This document shows, piece by piece, positions 22,332 to 31,286 of a DNA stretch of 34,511 nt. How positions within the stretch are numbered: the stretch's first letter is position 1; each line of letters opens with the position of its first letter. The translations under genes were made by a program, and so were the position numbers. Where the stretch lies: NCBI GenBank assembly GCA_023442945.1, contig JAEZWW010000105.1:1-34511 (forward strand). Reading direction: 5' to 3'. The notes beneath the pieces were generated by a model. That model searched no databases and was not told the DNA's origin. It saw only the letters and a program-made list of their open reading frames with translations. The DNA is from Pseudomonadota bacterium. GTDB taxonomy: Bacteria > Pseudomonadota > Gammaproteobacteria > Burkholderiales > Burkholderiaceae_C.

Positions 22332-23975
22332 ATGCGCACCCAGATTTCTGACGCACGCCGCCGTTTACTGGCACTGGCCGACGGTGCACGCGCGCAGGCT
22401 TTGAACCAACGCCCCGACTCGGTGCCGGCGATGCTCAAGCCGGGCGAGTTCGTGCTGCCGCCCGACACGGTGCACGCCGTCGGCGGCATGAAGGCGCTGC
22501 AAGGCCTGGTCGATGCGACGCACACACCTGCGCCAGCCGCGGCGCGTGTGCCCCCGGGGTTCAAGCCGGAGATGTACTTCTTCGATGGCGGCAGTACGGA
22601 AGACGCGAAGAAGCGCGCGAACGCGTTCGGCGACGCCGCTGCTGCGACCAGCAATCCGGGCGTGATCCAGTACGCGCCGAACTACGGGCCGGCAGGGTAC
22701 AACCCGCAGGCACGCGAGGCGGCGCAAGCCGCAGCAGCTCCTGCCGCGCCGGCGCAGATGGGGTCGAATCTGGCTGCGGTTCGCCAGGCCAACGCCGACG
22801 AGGTTCGAAATCTGAGCGCGCAAGGCAACACGGCCCAGGCGGTCGGTGCGAGCGTGCGCGGGGACTTGGCCGCAGTGCCGGCGTTTGTGGCGGACGTTGG
22901 CAGTGCCATCGCCAAGGACGCTGCGCCAGTGTTGGGCAGCTTGGGACGGTTCGCCAATGGCCTGCTGGGCGGCACGCCTTCCGCCACGTCGGCAGATCAA
23001 GCCGGCGCAAAGGCAGTACCGGACCCTGGCCCTGTGCCAGCCAACCCGACCGATCAGCGTTTAGCGGCTGGCTCGCAGCAGGCCCCCATGGATGCAGCGG
23101 ACAGCGCGCCAACGCTCAGCCAGGCCAACAACATCACCAAGACGGTTGATGCGAATGGCCGAGTTACCTACAGCGGCAACAACATTGGGCCGAACGCCAC
23201 CATCAACGGCAAGGAAGCCGGCGGTGGCTACATGTCCGTGGCGCCCGACCGCGGCCCGAGTGCCGCAACCAGCTCCGCCCTGAGTTCGGCCCTGTCGGAG
23301 GCGATGGCCCGCGGGGACGTGGGCGCGGTGCAGCAGCACTATTTCAACAAGGGCGAGTCCTTCGGCGGCAAGACGGAGCAGCAGGTACGTGCTGACGGTT
23401 TGATGGCCAAGGCTCAGAACCTGCTGGAGCGGGGTCACCTGGGCGACGCGCAGAAGGCGCAGATGTTGCTCACGTCCCTCGGCGCGATGGAGCAGAACGC
23501 CACCAATGCGTTGCGCGAGCAGAACCAGAACGTGCTGAAGCACGCTGAGCTGGGCCTGGATGCCCGGCGCCAGGACGAGCGCGAGAAGACTGGAACGCTC
23601 GACCGCGAGAAAGCCGGGCTGACCCTGGAGGCCGAACGCCAAGCCTCGGACCTGCGCAAGATCATCGTGGACCCCACTGCGGCACCCGAGAAGCAGCGCA
23701 ACGCGCGCGAGCGTCTGATGGCCTTGGTGGGCAAGAAGGACGACGATGTCTGGGCGCACTCGCCAGGTGGCCAAGTGGTCGATCCGAAGACTCAGCAGCT
23801 GGTGACTCAGCCGGGCACGATCTACAACCGCAGGACAGGCGAGACGCGCGCTGACATTGCGCAAGCCGGGCAGCCAGCGGCGCCTCCGTCCAAGGAGAGC
23901 TTGGTGCCCGGTCAGGTCTACACGACGCCGCGCGGCAAGGCGGTGTGGGACGGGAAGCAGTTCAAGGCGGTCTGA
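22332..23975 (+). CDS. internal virion / ejection-type protein, 547 aa
   Basis: A long Ala/Gln/Gly-rich protein between the head-completion and giant genes. The N-terminus has the motif DSVPAMLKPGEFVLPPDTVH, which is found in phage tape-measure and internal proteins. The middle is low-complexity. VDANGRVTYSGNNIGPNATI is a beta segment also typical of such proteins. The second half is a long coiled coil (LLTSLGAMEQNATNALREQN, then ARRQDEREKTGTLDREKAGL and EKQRNARERLMALVGKKDD). The C-terminus ends with VPGQVYTTPRGKAVWDGKQF. It would be injected with DNA or line the ejection path. ATG 22332 has AAGGA upstream. Confidence 0.65.
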   Translation: MRTQISDARRRLLALADGARAQALNQRPDSVPAMLKPGEFVLPPDTVHAVGGMKALQGLVDATHTPAPAAARVPPGFKPEMYFFDGGSTEDAKKRANAFGDAAAATSNPGVIQYAPNYGPAGYNPQAREAAQAAAAPAAPAQMGSNLAAVRQANADEVRNLSAQGNTAQAVGASVRGDLAAVPAFVADVGSAIAKDAAPVLGSLGRFANGLLGGTPSATSADQAGAKAVPDPGPVPANPTDQRLAAGSQQAPMDAADSAPTLSQANNITKTVDANGRVTYSGNNIGPNATINGKEAGGGYMSVAPDRGPSAATSSALSSALSEAMARGDVGAVQQHYFNKGESFGGKTEQQVRADGLMAKAQNLLERGHLGDAQKAQMLLTSLGAMEQNATNALREQNQNVLKHAELGLDARRQDEREKTGTLDREKAGLTLEAERQASDLRKIIVDPTAAPEKQRNARERLMALVGKKDDDVWAHSPGGQVVDPKTQQLVTQPGTIYNRRTGETRADIAQAGQPAAPPSKESLVPGQVYTTPRGKAVWDGKQFKAV

Positions 23976-24034
23976 TGCCGTGACGGCACCCCGCAAGGGT
24001 TCGACGCGGCGGCCTTAAAGCGCAAGAGTCGGTG

Positions 24035-27000
24035 ATGGCCAACCAGACCTTTTCCTACGAAGACGCCTTCGGGCCGTCCGAGCCCGCACCAAGCACGCCC
24101 GCCAGCGCCAAGTCGGGGGGCAATTTCAGCTACGAAGACGCCTTCGGCCTGCCGGCCAGCGACAAGGCCACCACGCCTGGCCTGATGCCGACCATCAAGC
24201 GCACCGCGGGCCAGATGCTGACCACCGCGGCCACCAGCGCCGAGGACGTGGTGGGCTCCAACGTGGTGACGCGGGCCGTGCACGACACCGGCCAAGGAAT
24301 CGTCGACCGCAACCCAGCCGGCATCCGCAGTCTGCGGGACCTGGCCGACAGCCCGTGGCTGGCCGTGAAGGAATCGGTGGGCCAGTTCGCGCCGCAGATC
24401 GGTGCGGCCGTCGCCGGCGGCGCGGCAGGTGCCCGGGTTGGTGCCGCGTTGGGGAGTCTGGCGGGACCGGTAGGCACCGCGGCGGGCACAGCCGTCGGCG
24501 GCCTGGCGGGAAGTCTGCTCCCGATCTTCACGCAAGAGTACGGCGGCATCCGCCAGGAACAGCAGGAGGCTGGTCAGGAAGACAAGGGCCGGGCACTGGC
24601 CGCAGCCACCGCCGCGACGGCGCTGGAGCGCATTGGCATGGGCAAGGCCTTGAAGCTGCTCAAGGGCGGCCCTGTCGGACCTGGGAGCATCGTCAAGGAG
24701 ATCGGCAAGGGCGTGCTCAAGGAAGGCGCGACGGAGGGCGCTCAGAACGTCATCGAGCAGGTCGGTGCGTTCAAGGACCCGACGACCGGCGAGAACCTGG
24801 AAGACACGGCCCTGTCTGCAGTGATGGGCGGTATCGGTGGGGGCGTGATGGGTGGCGCGGCTGGTGCCATCGATCACGCGCGCCGCAAGGCTGAGGCCCG
24901 GGCTCAAAGCGAGCAGCAGGTCGACCAGCCAACGGGCGTGGAAGGGACAGCATTCGGAGACGTGCCGCGTGAGCGTGCTGAAGTGTTCCCTGCCGAAGGC
25001 GAGCCTGCCATCGCGAAATGGGAAAACCCCACTTCGGCCGAAGCTGTCCCGCCGATTCGACCGTCCGAGGCCATGGGCCTGCGCTCTGGGCCTGATGCCG
25101 GCGCACTGGAAAAGGTCGCCGCCATGGCCGTCGACACCGGAACGGCGAGCCAACCCGACCTGTTTGCAAGCAACGCAGATGTCCTGGCTTCTGGCGCTGA
25201 GGACTATCGGGTTCAACCTCCGCCTGAGGTTCGACCGCTGACCCAGTGGTCCGACGGTGAGCTGTCCGCCACCTTCCGCAACGCGCAAGTCCCGGAGGTG
25301 CGGCAGCAACTGGCGGCCGAGCTGGGTCGTCGCCGGCAGGAGAGGGAGCAACAGGCTGCGTCGCCTGTTGAAGCAGACGGCCAGGCCGGCGCTTCGGACG
25401 TGGTGCTCGACGGCAGCAACCAGTCTGCAGCCGAAAAGGCGGCGCCAGCGGACGCAGCTTCGGGCCGTCCGGCGCATTGGCGCGCCCACTACATGACCGC
25501 CGCACGCGTGGCGCGTGAGGTGGGCATCGATCCCAAGCAGTACGGGAACCGAGCCGACCTGGTGGCAGCGGTCGAAGCTCAGGATATGGAGGCTGGCCGC
25601 ACCGCGATAGCAGGGGTGGCCCCTGATGCGTGGCAGCGCGCTGGGGAAATCCCCCAGACAGGCCGCCACCCCGAGGCACGCGCTGGAGAAACCCTCCAGA
25701 CAGGTGATCAGGTTTCAGGAACCGAGCCGATTGTGCGGCAACAGGACAGCCTGGGTCAGCCCGAGCTTGGTTCTGCTGCCCCTGGAAATAGCGAAGCCCT
25801 CGGCAATGCGAGGGCTTCTACTGAGGCGGCTCCGGCCACAATTGCCTTGCACCGTGATTCCAACAGTGCCGCCAGTGTGGCGAGCGCCGAGGACGCTGTC
25901 AAGGCAGGCGAGCAGGTGATGTTCAGCCGCAGCGCCATGAAAGACGTCGACGCCAACGTCCGGCGCGGCCGCGACTCACTGGCGAAGGCGCTGACGGAGA
26001 AGACCACGGTGCACCGGGCCATGTTCCGCAACGGCATGGGCTGGGTGGATTTCCCGTGGGGCGATGCTGGCCAGGTTAAACCGTCGGGCAAGACCGCTGG
26101 TGCGATGGGTCTGGCGCACATCCTGGAGGCTCGCCAGCGCAAGGACGGCATGAGTGAGCAGCAGGTCGTTCGCCTGCTCGACCAGATCGTCGGCGCCATT
26201 GCGTCTGGACGCGAAGTGCGGCGCAACACCTTCGGCAACACTGAGAGCGTTGTCGTAGGGCAGGGTGACGTGGAGGCGGTGCTGACGCGACGCACAGGCA
26301 GCAACACTTGGTTGCTGTCTGGCTGGGAAACGAAAAAGCCCTCTGGTGCGAGCGAAGCCGGTTCCGTTGCTTCCGCTGCTACCGCCACGAGGCCTACGAC
26401 GGCCCGACCTCATGGGACAGAGGGCGAATCGATTGTCCCACAGGGGGGTGAACGAGACAACTCGGGCAACGAGGTGAATCAGAACGATCCTGCCGAAGGA
26501 ACGGTTCAGGGCAACAACGAGAACGCCCCTGAAATCTGGCGGCGTGGAGGGGTCCAATTCCCCAAGCAAGCCGCCCTATCTCAGGGGCGCAGGGAAATTC
26601 TAAGCGAGAAGGGGGCAAACCCCACAGGCGATGCGTCTGACCTCCAGCACAGTTTCGCCGGCTCTCGCGCCGAGACCGCCGACCGGCACGCTCTGGCCAC
26701 CGCCCAACAGCGCATCACCGCCGGCGAGGATGTCGAGACTGTGCGCCAGGACACAGGCTGGAGCCGCGATGTCGACGGCAAGTGGAAGTTCGAGATCGAC
26801 GACAGCAAGGCCAAGCTACAGCTGACACCGGACGAGTTCCGCGCGTTCGCCAAGGACGGCAAGGGCGTGAACCTCGGGGACCTGTTGGACCATCCCCAGC
26901 TCTTCGCCGCTTACCCCGCGCTGCGGGATCTGCCCGTGTCCCAGAAGATCGGGCGCGGCGCTACGTACAGCACCGGCAAGCGCCAGATCCTGATGGGCAA

Positions 27001-30000
27001 CCAGGTGCCGGCCAACCAATTCCTGTCGGTGCTCATGCACGAGGTTCAGCACGGCATCCAGACGATCGAAGGCTTCGCCACCGGTGGTGCGGTCAGCCAG
27101 TACCGCGGGGACAAATCTGCTCAGCGGTCCCAGTACAAGCGTGAAGCCGGCGAAGTTGAGGCGCGGAACGTGCAGCAGCGCCTGCAGATGGATGCCGAGA
27201 CCCGACGCGCATTCAGCCCGGACATGACGGCCGACGTGGCGCGAGAAGATCGCGTGGTGTCGTTCAACGGCAAGGTCGCCACCAACGCGCCCATGCCTGC
27301 CAATGCAATGGAGACGGGCGGTAAGCAGCAGGTCGACGGGCCACGCCCAGAGATGGCGACCAAGGAGTCCGTTCAGGCTGCAGTTCGTCAGCTGGTCAAC
27401 GGCTTGGGGACACTGCCCAATCGACTCGGGCGCGTGGTGGTGGCCACCTCTTCTGAGATCAAACGCGACTGGGAGCCACTGATCGGCGCTACAGCGAGCG
27501 AGCACGCGGGCGACGCCGGCCAGGCGCTGGGCTTCTACGACCCGCGCACCAAGACCGTGTTCATGATCGCCGACCACATTCGGGCCGGCGACGAGATGGC
27601 GGTGCTGGCGCACGAGCTGATGCACAAGCACGGCCAGGACGTGCTGGGCGGGGCCGGCTGGAACAAGTTGCACTCCGCCATTGAGGGCTGGGGCCAGGCC
27701 GAGCAGGGCAGCATGGAGCGCCGCGTGTACGACGAGGCCGCGACGCGCGTGCGAGCGTCACAGCCAGAAGGCGCCAGCCGCGCCGAATATTCGTCGCAGG
27801 AGCTGTTCCCCTACGCCGTTCAGGTGGCGATGGAGCTGGGCGTGAAGCCGAATCTGCTGGCCAAGCCTGACACCATCGCGCGCTGGCTGGGCCAGGTCAA
27901 GGCGGCGCTGCGCGAAGCCTTCGCCAAGATCATGGGCGAGAAGGCGGACTTCAACTCGCAGGACCTTGTGAACCTGGCCTTTGGCATTGCGCAGCGGGAG
28001 AATCCGGCGCATGCGCAAAAGATGGGTGAGGTAGTCTCGGCGCCCGAGTCCACAGCGTCGATTGAGAAAAGGCGCCCCGCGACGACTCGTGGCGACTCGG
28101 AGGCCGAGACCCTTCGTCACATACGTTCGAATCCGACTTCGCGGGGCGATGTCATTGTAGAGCGCCCCGCCGACGCCCCAGGTCGGCCGAGTGACAACGC
28201 GAGCGACAGAGAGTACAGCCGCGAGACCCCGCGCGCCGCAACCGAGCGCATCGGATCAACGCTGCAATCCCTCACGGTCACCGACCTCAAGCGCCAGACG
28301 GCCTACAAGGCGACCGACCTGCGTCCACTGGGTCTGCAGTTCCTGGGGCGCCGGCAGCTGGTGGACGTTTACGGGGACATGCTTCCCGAACTGCGCACCT
28401 ACAACGACCTGATGGCGCGCATGGACGCTGACAAGAACGAAGCGGGCGCCGGCGCAGACAAGCTGGCCATCGACTGGTCCAAGGTGAAGGATGAGCGCCA
28501 GCTGGCCGAGCTGATGCACGATGCCACCCTGGCCAAGATGGACCCAGCGGCCGAGCATGCGCCAGGCGACAACCGCATGCAGTACGGTGCGCTGCGCCAG
28601 CGCTACGAGGCCCTGTCGCCGGCGGCACGCGACGTCTACATCCGGGCGCGCGACACCTACCGCGACCACATGCGTGACGTGCGCTCGGCCATCAAGGAGC
28701 GCATCGAGCGCGCCGAGATGAACAGCGAGCGTCGGGCCGCCATGCTCAAGCGCCTGGACGACGAGGTCTTCGGGCACACCAAGGGCGTGTACTTCCCGCT
28801 GGCGCGATTCGGCCAGTACGTGGTGGTGGTCAAGGGTGCCGACGGCAAGGTGGAGAACGTCAGCCGGGCGGAGACCATGGCCGAAGCCGATGCCATGCGC
28901 AAGCAGTTGCTGGGCGCGTTCCCGGCCGATCGAGGTTTCACCGTCGGCAAGGTGCTGAAGTCCAAGGACTTCGTGGCCGAGCGGGACAGCGTGGGCCGTG
29001 GGTTCATGGAGCAGCTCTACGGCGTGCTGGACAAGCAGGGCATGACCGCCATGCAGCGTGCCGAGCTGGAGGACGCATTGGGCCAGCTGTACCTGTCCTC
29101 GCTGCCCGACCTGTCTTGGGCCAAGCACGGCATCCACCGCAAGGGCACGCCCGGCTTCAGCCAGGACGCGCGCCGGGCGTTCGCGCAGAACGTGTTCCAT
29201 GGCGCCAGCTACCTGGCCAAGCTGCGCTACGGCGATCAGCTGCAGGACCAACTGGCGGACATGCAACGGCGTGTGGATGCGGGAGCAGGGGAGGCGGACT
29301 TCGACTCCGTGCGGGCCCAGCAGGTGGTCGACGAGATGGCCAAGCGCCACGACGCGGCGATGAACCCCAAGACCAACGCCATTTCGACGGCGCTGACCAG
29401 CCTCGGCTTCATGTTCCACCTGGGTCTGTCGCCGGCCTCAGCCATGGTCAACCTGACCCAGACGGCGCTGGTGGCCTATCCGGTCATGGCCGCGCGCTGG
29501 GGGTTCGGCCGCGCCGGCTCAGCGCTGCTCAAGGCCAGCGGAGAGGCCGCCCGCGGCAAGAACGACATCACGTCCAGCCTGAACGCGGACGAGAAGGCCG
29601 CCTTCGACGAAGCGGTTCGCTCTGGCGTGGTGGACGTGACCATGGCGCATGACCTGGCTGGCATCGCACAGGGCGAGGACCGCAACGTCACCTACAAGCT
29701 GCGCCCGGTCATGAACGCCGCAAGCTTTCTGTTTCACCACGCCGAGAAGTTCAACCGGCAAGTCACGTTCGTGGCGGCCTACCGCCTGGCGCGAGAGTCC
29801 GGCGCGAACGCGAAGACGGCCTACGAGCAGGCTGTCCAGGCCACCTACGACGGCCACTTCGACTACAGCTCGAACAACCGCCCCCGCGTGATGCAGGGCA
29901 ACGCGGCGCGCGTGCTTCTGCTGTTCAAACAGTATGGCCAGAACATGGTCTACACCTTCGCGCGCAACGCCCAACAGTCGTTGAAAGGCGCGACGCCCCA

Positions 30001-30874
30001 GGCGCGTGCTGAGGCACGCAAGGCCCTGGCCGGACTGCTGACGATGCACGGCATGGCCGCCGGCGCGCTGGGCCTGCCCATGGTGACCACGCTGCTTGCC
30101 GCTGCATCGATGCTGGGCGGCAGCGACGACGAGCCGTGGGACGCGCAGGTGGCGCTGCAGAACATGCTGGCCGATGCCTTTGGGCAGAAGCCAGCAGAAG
30201 TGCTGGCGCACGGTCTGTCGCGTCTGACCCCGTGGGATCTGTCGGGCAGGGTGGCTCTGGACAAGTTGATCTTCCCGGACGTGCAGGAAGGGGTGGAAGG
30301 CCAGCGCCTGGGCGAGTCGGCCATGGCAGCGGCACTCGGCCCGGTTGCCGCGATCGGCATCAACGCGCTCAAGGGTCTGCAGGAGATGAGCCACGGTTAC
30401 TACGCCCGCGGGCTGGAGACCATGGCACCGAGCGTGCTGCGCGGTCCCCTCAAAGCTTGGCGCTACGAAACCGAGGGCGTGAAAGACAAGACCGGCATCG
30501 TGATCCAGGACAAGGTCGGTGCAGCGGCCTTGCTGGGCCAGGCGGCTGGCTTCTCACCTTCCAGCGTGCGCAACGCCTACGAAGGCAAGGCCGCGGTCGT
30601 CAACCACGACAAAGCGCTGCAGTCCCGACGCAGCGCCTTGGTCGAACAGTTCGCTATGGCAGCGATGTCCGGCGACGAAGAGGGCAAGGCCGAAGCGCGC
30701 GAGGCGGTGGCCAAGTTCAACGAGAAGAACCCCACGCGCCGCATCCTGCCGATGCAGTTGGCGCAGAGCGTGCACCAGCGCCAGAAGCGCATTCGAGAGG
30801 CGAAGGAGGGTGTGTTCTTGCCGCGCAAGCGCAGGGAGGTGTTGGAGGTGGGGCGGTTCGCGGCGGATGGGTGA
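24035..30874 (+). CDS. giant polyvalent virion protein with nuclease and protease domains
   Basis: A 2279-aa protein, probably ejected into the host with the DNA. Residues 4-40 carry a duplicated FSYEDAFG motif. Residues 120-165 and 262-285 are Gly/Ala-rich segments, probably membrane-active. About 626-768 resembles the PBECR/barnase-like endonuclease family (VHRAMFRNGMGWVDFPWGDA, GAMGLAHILEARQRKDG, NTWLLSGWETKK). About 885-1070 is LPD23-like with LMHEVQHGIQ (HExxH). About 1125-1325 holds a second HExxH, LAHELMHKHG. From about 1405 to the end is an LPD38-like virion region (AEKFNRQVTFVAAYRLA and MQGNAARVLLLFKQYGQNM). ATG 24035 is taken; a GTG lies just before it. The domain names follow established families; the combined role in ejection and host attack is inference. 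Confidence 0.85.
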   Translation: MANQTFSYEDAFGPSEPAPSTPASAKSGGNFSYEDAFGLPASDKATTPGLMPTIKRTAGQMLTTAATSAEDVVGSNVVTRAVHDTGQGIVDRNPAGIRSLRDLADSPWLAVKESVGQFAPQIGAAVAGGAAGARVGAALGSLAGPVGTAAGTAVGGLAGSLLPIFTQEYGGIRQEQQEAGQEDKGRALAAATAATALERIGMGKALKLLKGGPVGPGSIVKEIGKGVLKEGATEGAQNVIEQVGAFKDPTTGENLEDTALSAVMGGIGGGVMGGAAGAIDHARRKAEARAQSEQQVDQPTGVEGTAFGDVPRERAEVFPAEGEPAIAKWENPTSAEAVPPIRPSEAMGLRSGPDAGALEKVAAMAVDTGTASQPDLFASNADVLASGAEDYRVQPPPEVRPLTQWSDGELSATFRNAQVPEVRQQLAAELGRRRQEREQQAASPVEADGQAGASDVVLDGSNQSAAEKAAPADAASGRPAHWRAHYMTAARVAREVGIDPKQYGNRADLVAAVEAQDMEAGRTAIAGVAPDAWQRAGEIPQTGRHPEARAGETLQTGDQVSGTEPIVRQQDSLGQPELGSAAPGNSEALGNARASTEAAPATIALHRDSNSAASVASAEDAVKAGEQVMFSRSAMKDVDANVRRGRDSLAKALTEKTTVHRAMFRNGMGWVDFPWGDAGQVKPSGKTAGAMGLAHILEARQRKDGMSEQQVVRLLDQIVGAIASGREVRRNTFGNTESVVVGQGDVEAVLTRRTGSNTWLLSGWETKKPSGASEAGSVASAATATRPTTARPHGTEGESIVPQGGERDNSGNEVNQNDPAEGTVQGNNENAPEIWRRGGVQFPKQAALSQGRREILSEKGANPTGDASDLQHSFAGSRAETADRHALATAQQRITAGEDVETVRQDTGWSRDVDGKWKFEIDDSKAKLQLTPDEFRAFAKDGKGVNLGDLLDHPQLFAAYPALRDLPVSQKIGRGATYSTGKRQILMGNQVPANQFLSVLMHEVQHGIQTIEGFATGGAVSQYRGDKSAQRSQYKREAGEVEARNVQQRLQMDAETRRAFSPDMTADVAREDRVVSFNGKVATNAPMPANAMETGGKQQVDGPRPEMATKESVQAAVRQLVNGLGTLPNRLGRVVVATSSEIKRDWEPLIGATASEHAGDAGQALGFYDPRTKTVFMIADHIRAGDEMAVLAHELMHKHGQDVLGGAGWNKLHSAIEGWGQAEQGSMERRVYDEAATRVRASQPEGASRAEYSSQELFPYAVQVAMELGVKPNLLAKPDTIARWLGQVKAALREAFAKIMGEKADFNSQDLVNLAFGIAQRENPAHAQKMGEVVSAPESTASIEKRRPATTRGDSEAETLRHIRSNPTSRGDVIVERPADAPGRPSDNASDREYSRETPRAATERIGSTLQSLTVTDLKRQTAYKATDLRPLGLQFLGRRQLVDVYGDMLPELRTYNDLMARMDADKNEAGAGADKLAIDWSKVKDERQLAELMHDATLAKMDPAAEHAPGDNRMQYGALRQRYEALSPAARDVYIRARDTYRDHMRDVRSAIKERIERAEMNSERRAAMLKRLDDEVFGHTKGVYFPLARFGQYVVVVKGADGKVENVSRAETMAEADAMRKQLLGAFPADRGFTVGKVLKSKDFVAERDSVGRGFMEQLYGVLDKQGMTAMQRAELEDALGQLYLSSLPDLSWAKHGIHRKGTPGFSQDARRAFAQNVFHGASYLAKLRYGDQLQDQLADMQRRVDAGAGEADFDSVRAQQVVDEMAKRHDAAMNPKTNAISTALTSLGFMFHLGLSPASAMVNLTQTALVAYPVMAARWGFGRAGSALLKASGEAARGKNDITSSLNADEKAAFDEAVRSGVVDVTMAHDLAGIAQGEDRNVTYKLRPVMNAASFLFHHAEKFNRQVTFVAAYRLARESGANAKTAYEQAVQATYDGHFDYSSNNRPRVMQGNAARVLLLFKQYGQNMVYTFARNAQQSLKGATPQARAEARKALAGLLTMHGMAAGALGLPMVTTLLAAASMLGGSDDEPWDAQVALQNMLADAFGQKPAEVLAHGLSRLTPWDLSGRVALDKLIFPDVQEGVEGQRLGESAMAAALGPVAAIGINALKGLQEMSHGYYARGLETMAPSVLRGPLKAWRYETEGVKDKTGIVIQDKVGAAALLGQAAGFSPSSVRNAYEGKAAVVNHDKALQSRRSALVEQFAMAAMSGDEEGKAEAREAVAKFNEKNPTRRILPMQLAQSVHQRQKRIREAKEGVFLPRKRREVLEVGRFAADG
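25640..25704 (+). repeat. two 23-bp palindromic repeats inside giant gene
   Basis: GCTGGGGAAATCCCCCAGACAGG at 25640-25662 (written here as CTGGGG/CCCCAG arms) is repeated with changes at 25682-25704 (CTGGAG/CTCCAG arms). The 42-base spacing keeps the frame. They encode the related peptides AGEIPQTG and AGETLQTG in a disordered linker before the nuclease domain. Confidence 0.65.
25793..25818. repeat. 10-bp perfect hairpin inside giant gene
   Basis: GAAGCCCTCG and CGAGGGCTTC pair perfectly around GCAATG. The site lies in the linker just before the barnase-like domain, 89 bases after the two 23-bp palindromes. Confidence 0.6.
26524..26589. repeat. nested inverted repeat between domains of giant gene
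   Basis: CGCCCCTGA (26524-26532) pairs with TCAGGGGCG (26581-26589). Inside this, GGCGGC pairs with GCCGCC and GGGG with CCCC. The structure falls in the linker between the barnase-like and LPD23-like domains. Confidence 0.55.
28073..28148. repeat. inverted repeat before virion C-domain of giant gene
   Basis: CGCCCCGCG (28073-28081) pairs with CGCGGGGCG (28140-28148). An inner CTCGG/CCGAG stem and a GTTCGAAT segment give it a superficially tRNA-like look, but no cloverleaf forms. It lies in the linker between the second HExxH domain and the LPD38-like region. Confidence 0.5.
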
Positions 30875-31286
30875 AGCAGGACCAGTGCCTCGACGCTCAG
30901 ATGCTCTTCTCTGGCGGGTGCGAAGTCACGCAAATACCTGCTTGTGGCCCGTCCACGGGCGCACGGACGCTTGATATTCATCAAGGGGCGTAGAGGTTTG
31001 GAGAACTGAAGTTCCAAATTCGATATCCGCGCACTCGGTATTAACCATGAGTGCGGTGGACGAGGCCGAGTTCAGGTGCTACACAGTGCAGTAAGTGTGT
31101 AGCCACTCTCACATTGCAAACGATCGGGAGTGACTGTCCAGCGCTGGGACGCCTGAGGGATTTGGGGCAGGCACTCCAGCTTTATGTTTAAGGATGCCAT
31201 CGACGCGGTGCGGTGCCGGGTCCGTTCAATTGACGGAGGGCGCGCGCGGTGGGCTTCACAGCGCTATATCTCCACGGGAGGGAGTA
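30875..31286. other. 412-bp non-coding junction after prophage genes
   Basis: No convincing gene in either strand. Short palindromes are present: GCCCGT/ACGGGC at 30947-30960, and a TTTGGA/TTCCAAA pair soon after 30990. No clear terminator T-run and no copy of the tRNA-Pro 3' end were found. Base composition falls from the phage level and codon-like periodicity is lost. It probably contains the phage-host (or truncation) junction and the promoter of the RHS gene. Confidence 0.5.

Larger units (their letters stand above)
137..30874 (+). mobile_element. podovirus-type prophage, right end not seen
   Basis: Between the tRNA and the RHS genes the window reads as a temperate short-tailed phage. 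The order is integrase, leftward early operon, repressors, rightward replication genes, cargo, terminase, portal, scaffold, capsid, small head proteins and a giant ejection-type protein. Tail-fibre and lysis genes are missing and no repeat of the tRNA 3' end was found downstream. The right limit given is simply the last phage-like gene. The element may be truncated, or its last genes may lie elsewhere. Confidence 0.85.

Noticed and set aside
28073..28150. tRNA-like structure with GTTCGAAT and a 9-bp outer stem
   Set aside because: No D-arm, anticodon arm or pairing T-stem can be drawn, and the region is an open linker of the giant gene.
28256..29419. 387-aa minus-strand open frame opposite the giant gene
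   Set aside because: Antisense shadow of the LPD38-like region, with a His/Val/Leu-biased composition typical of shadows.
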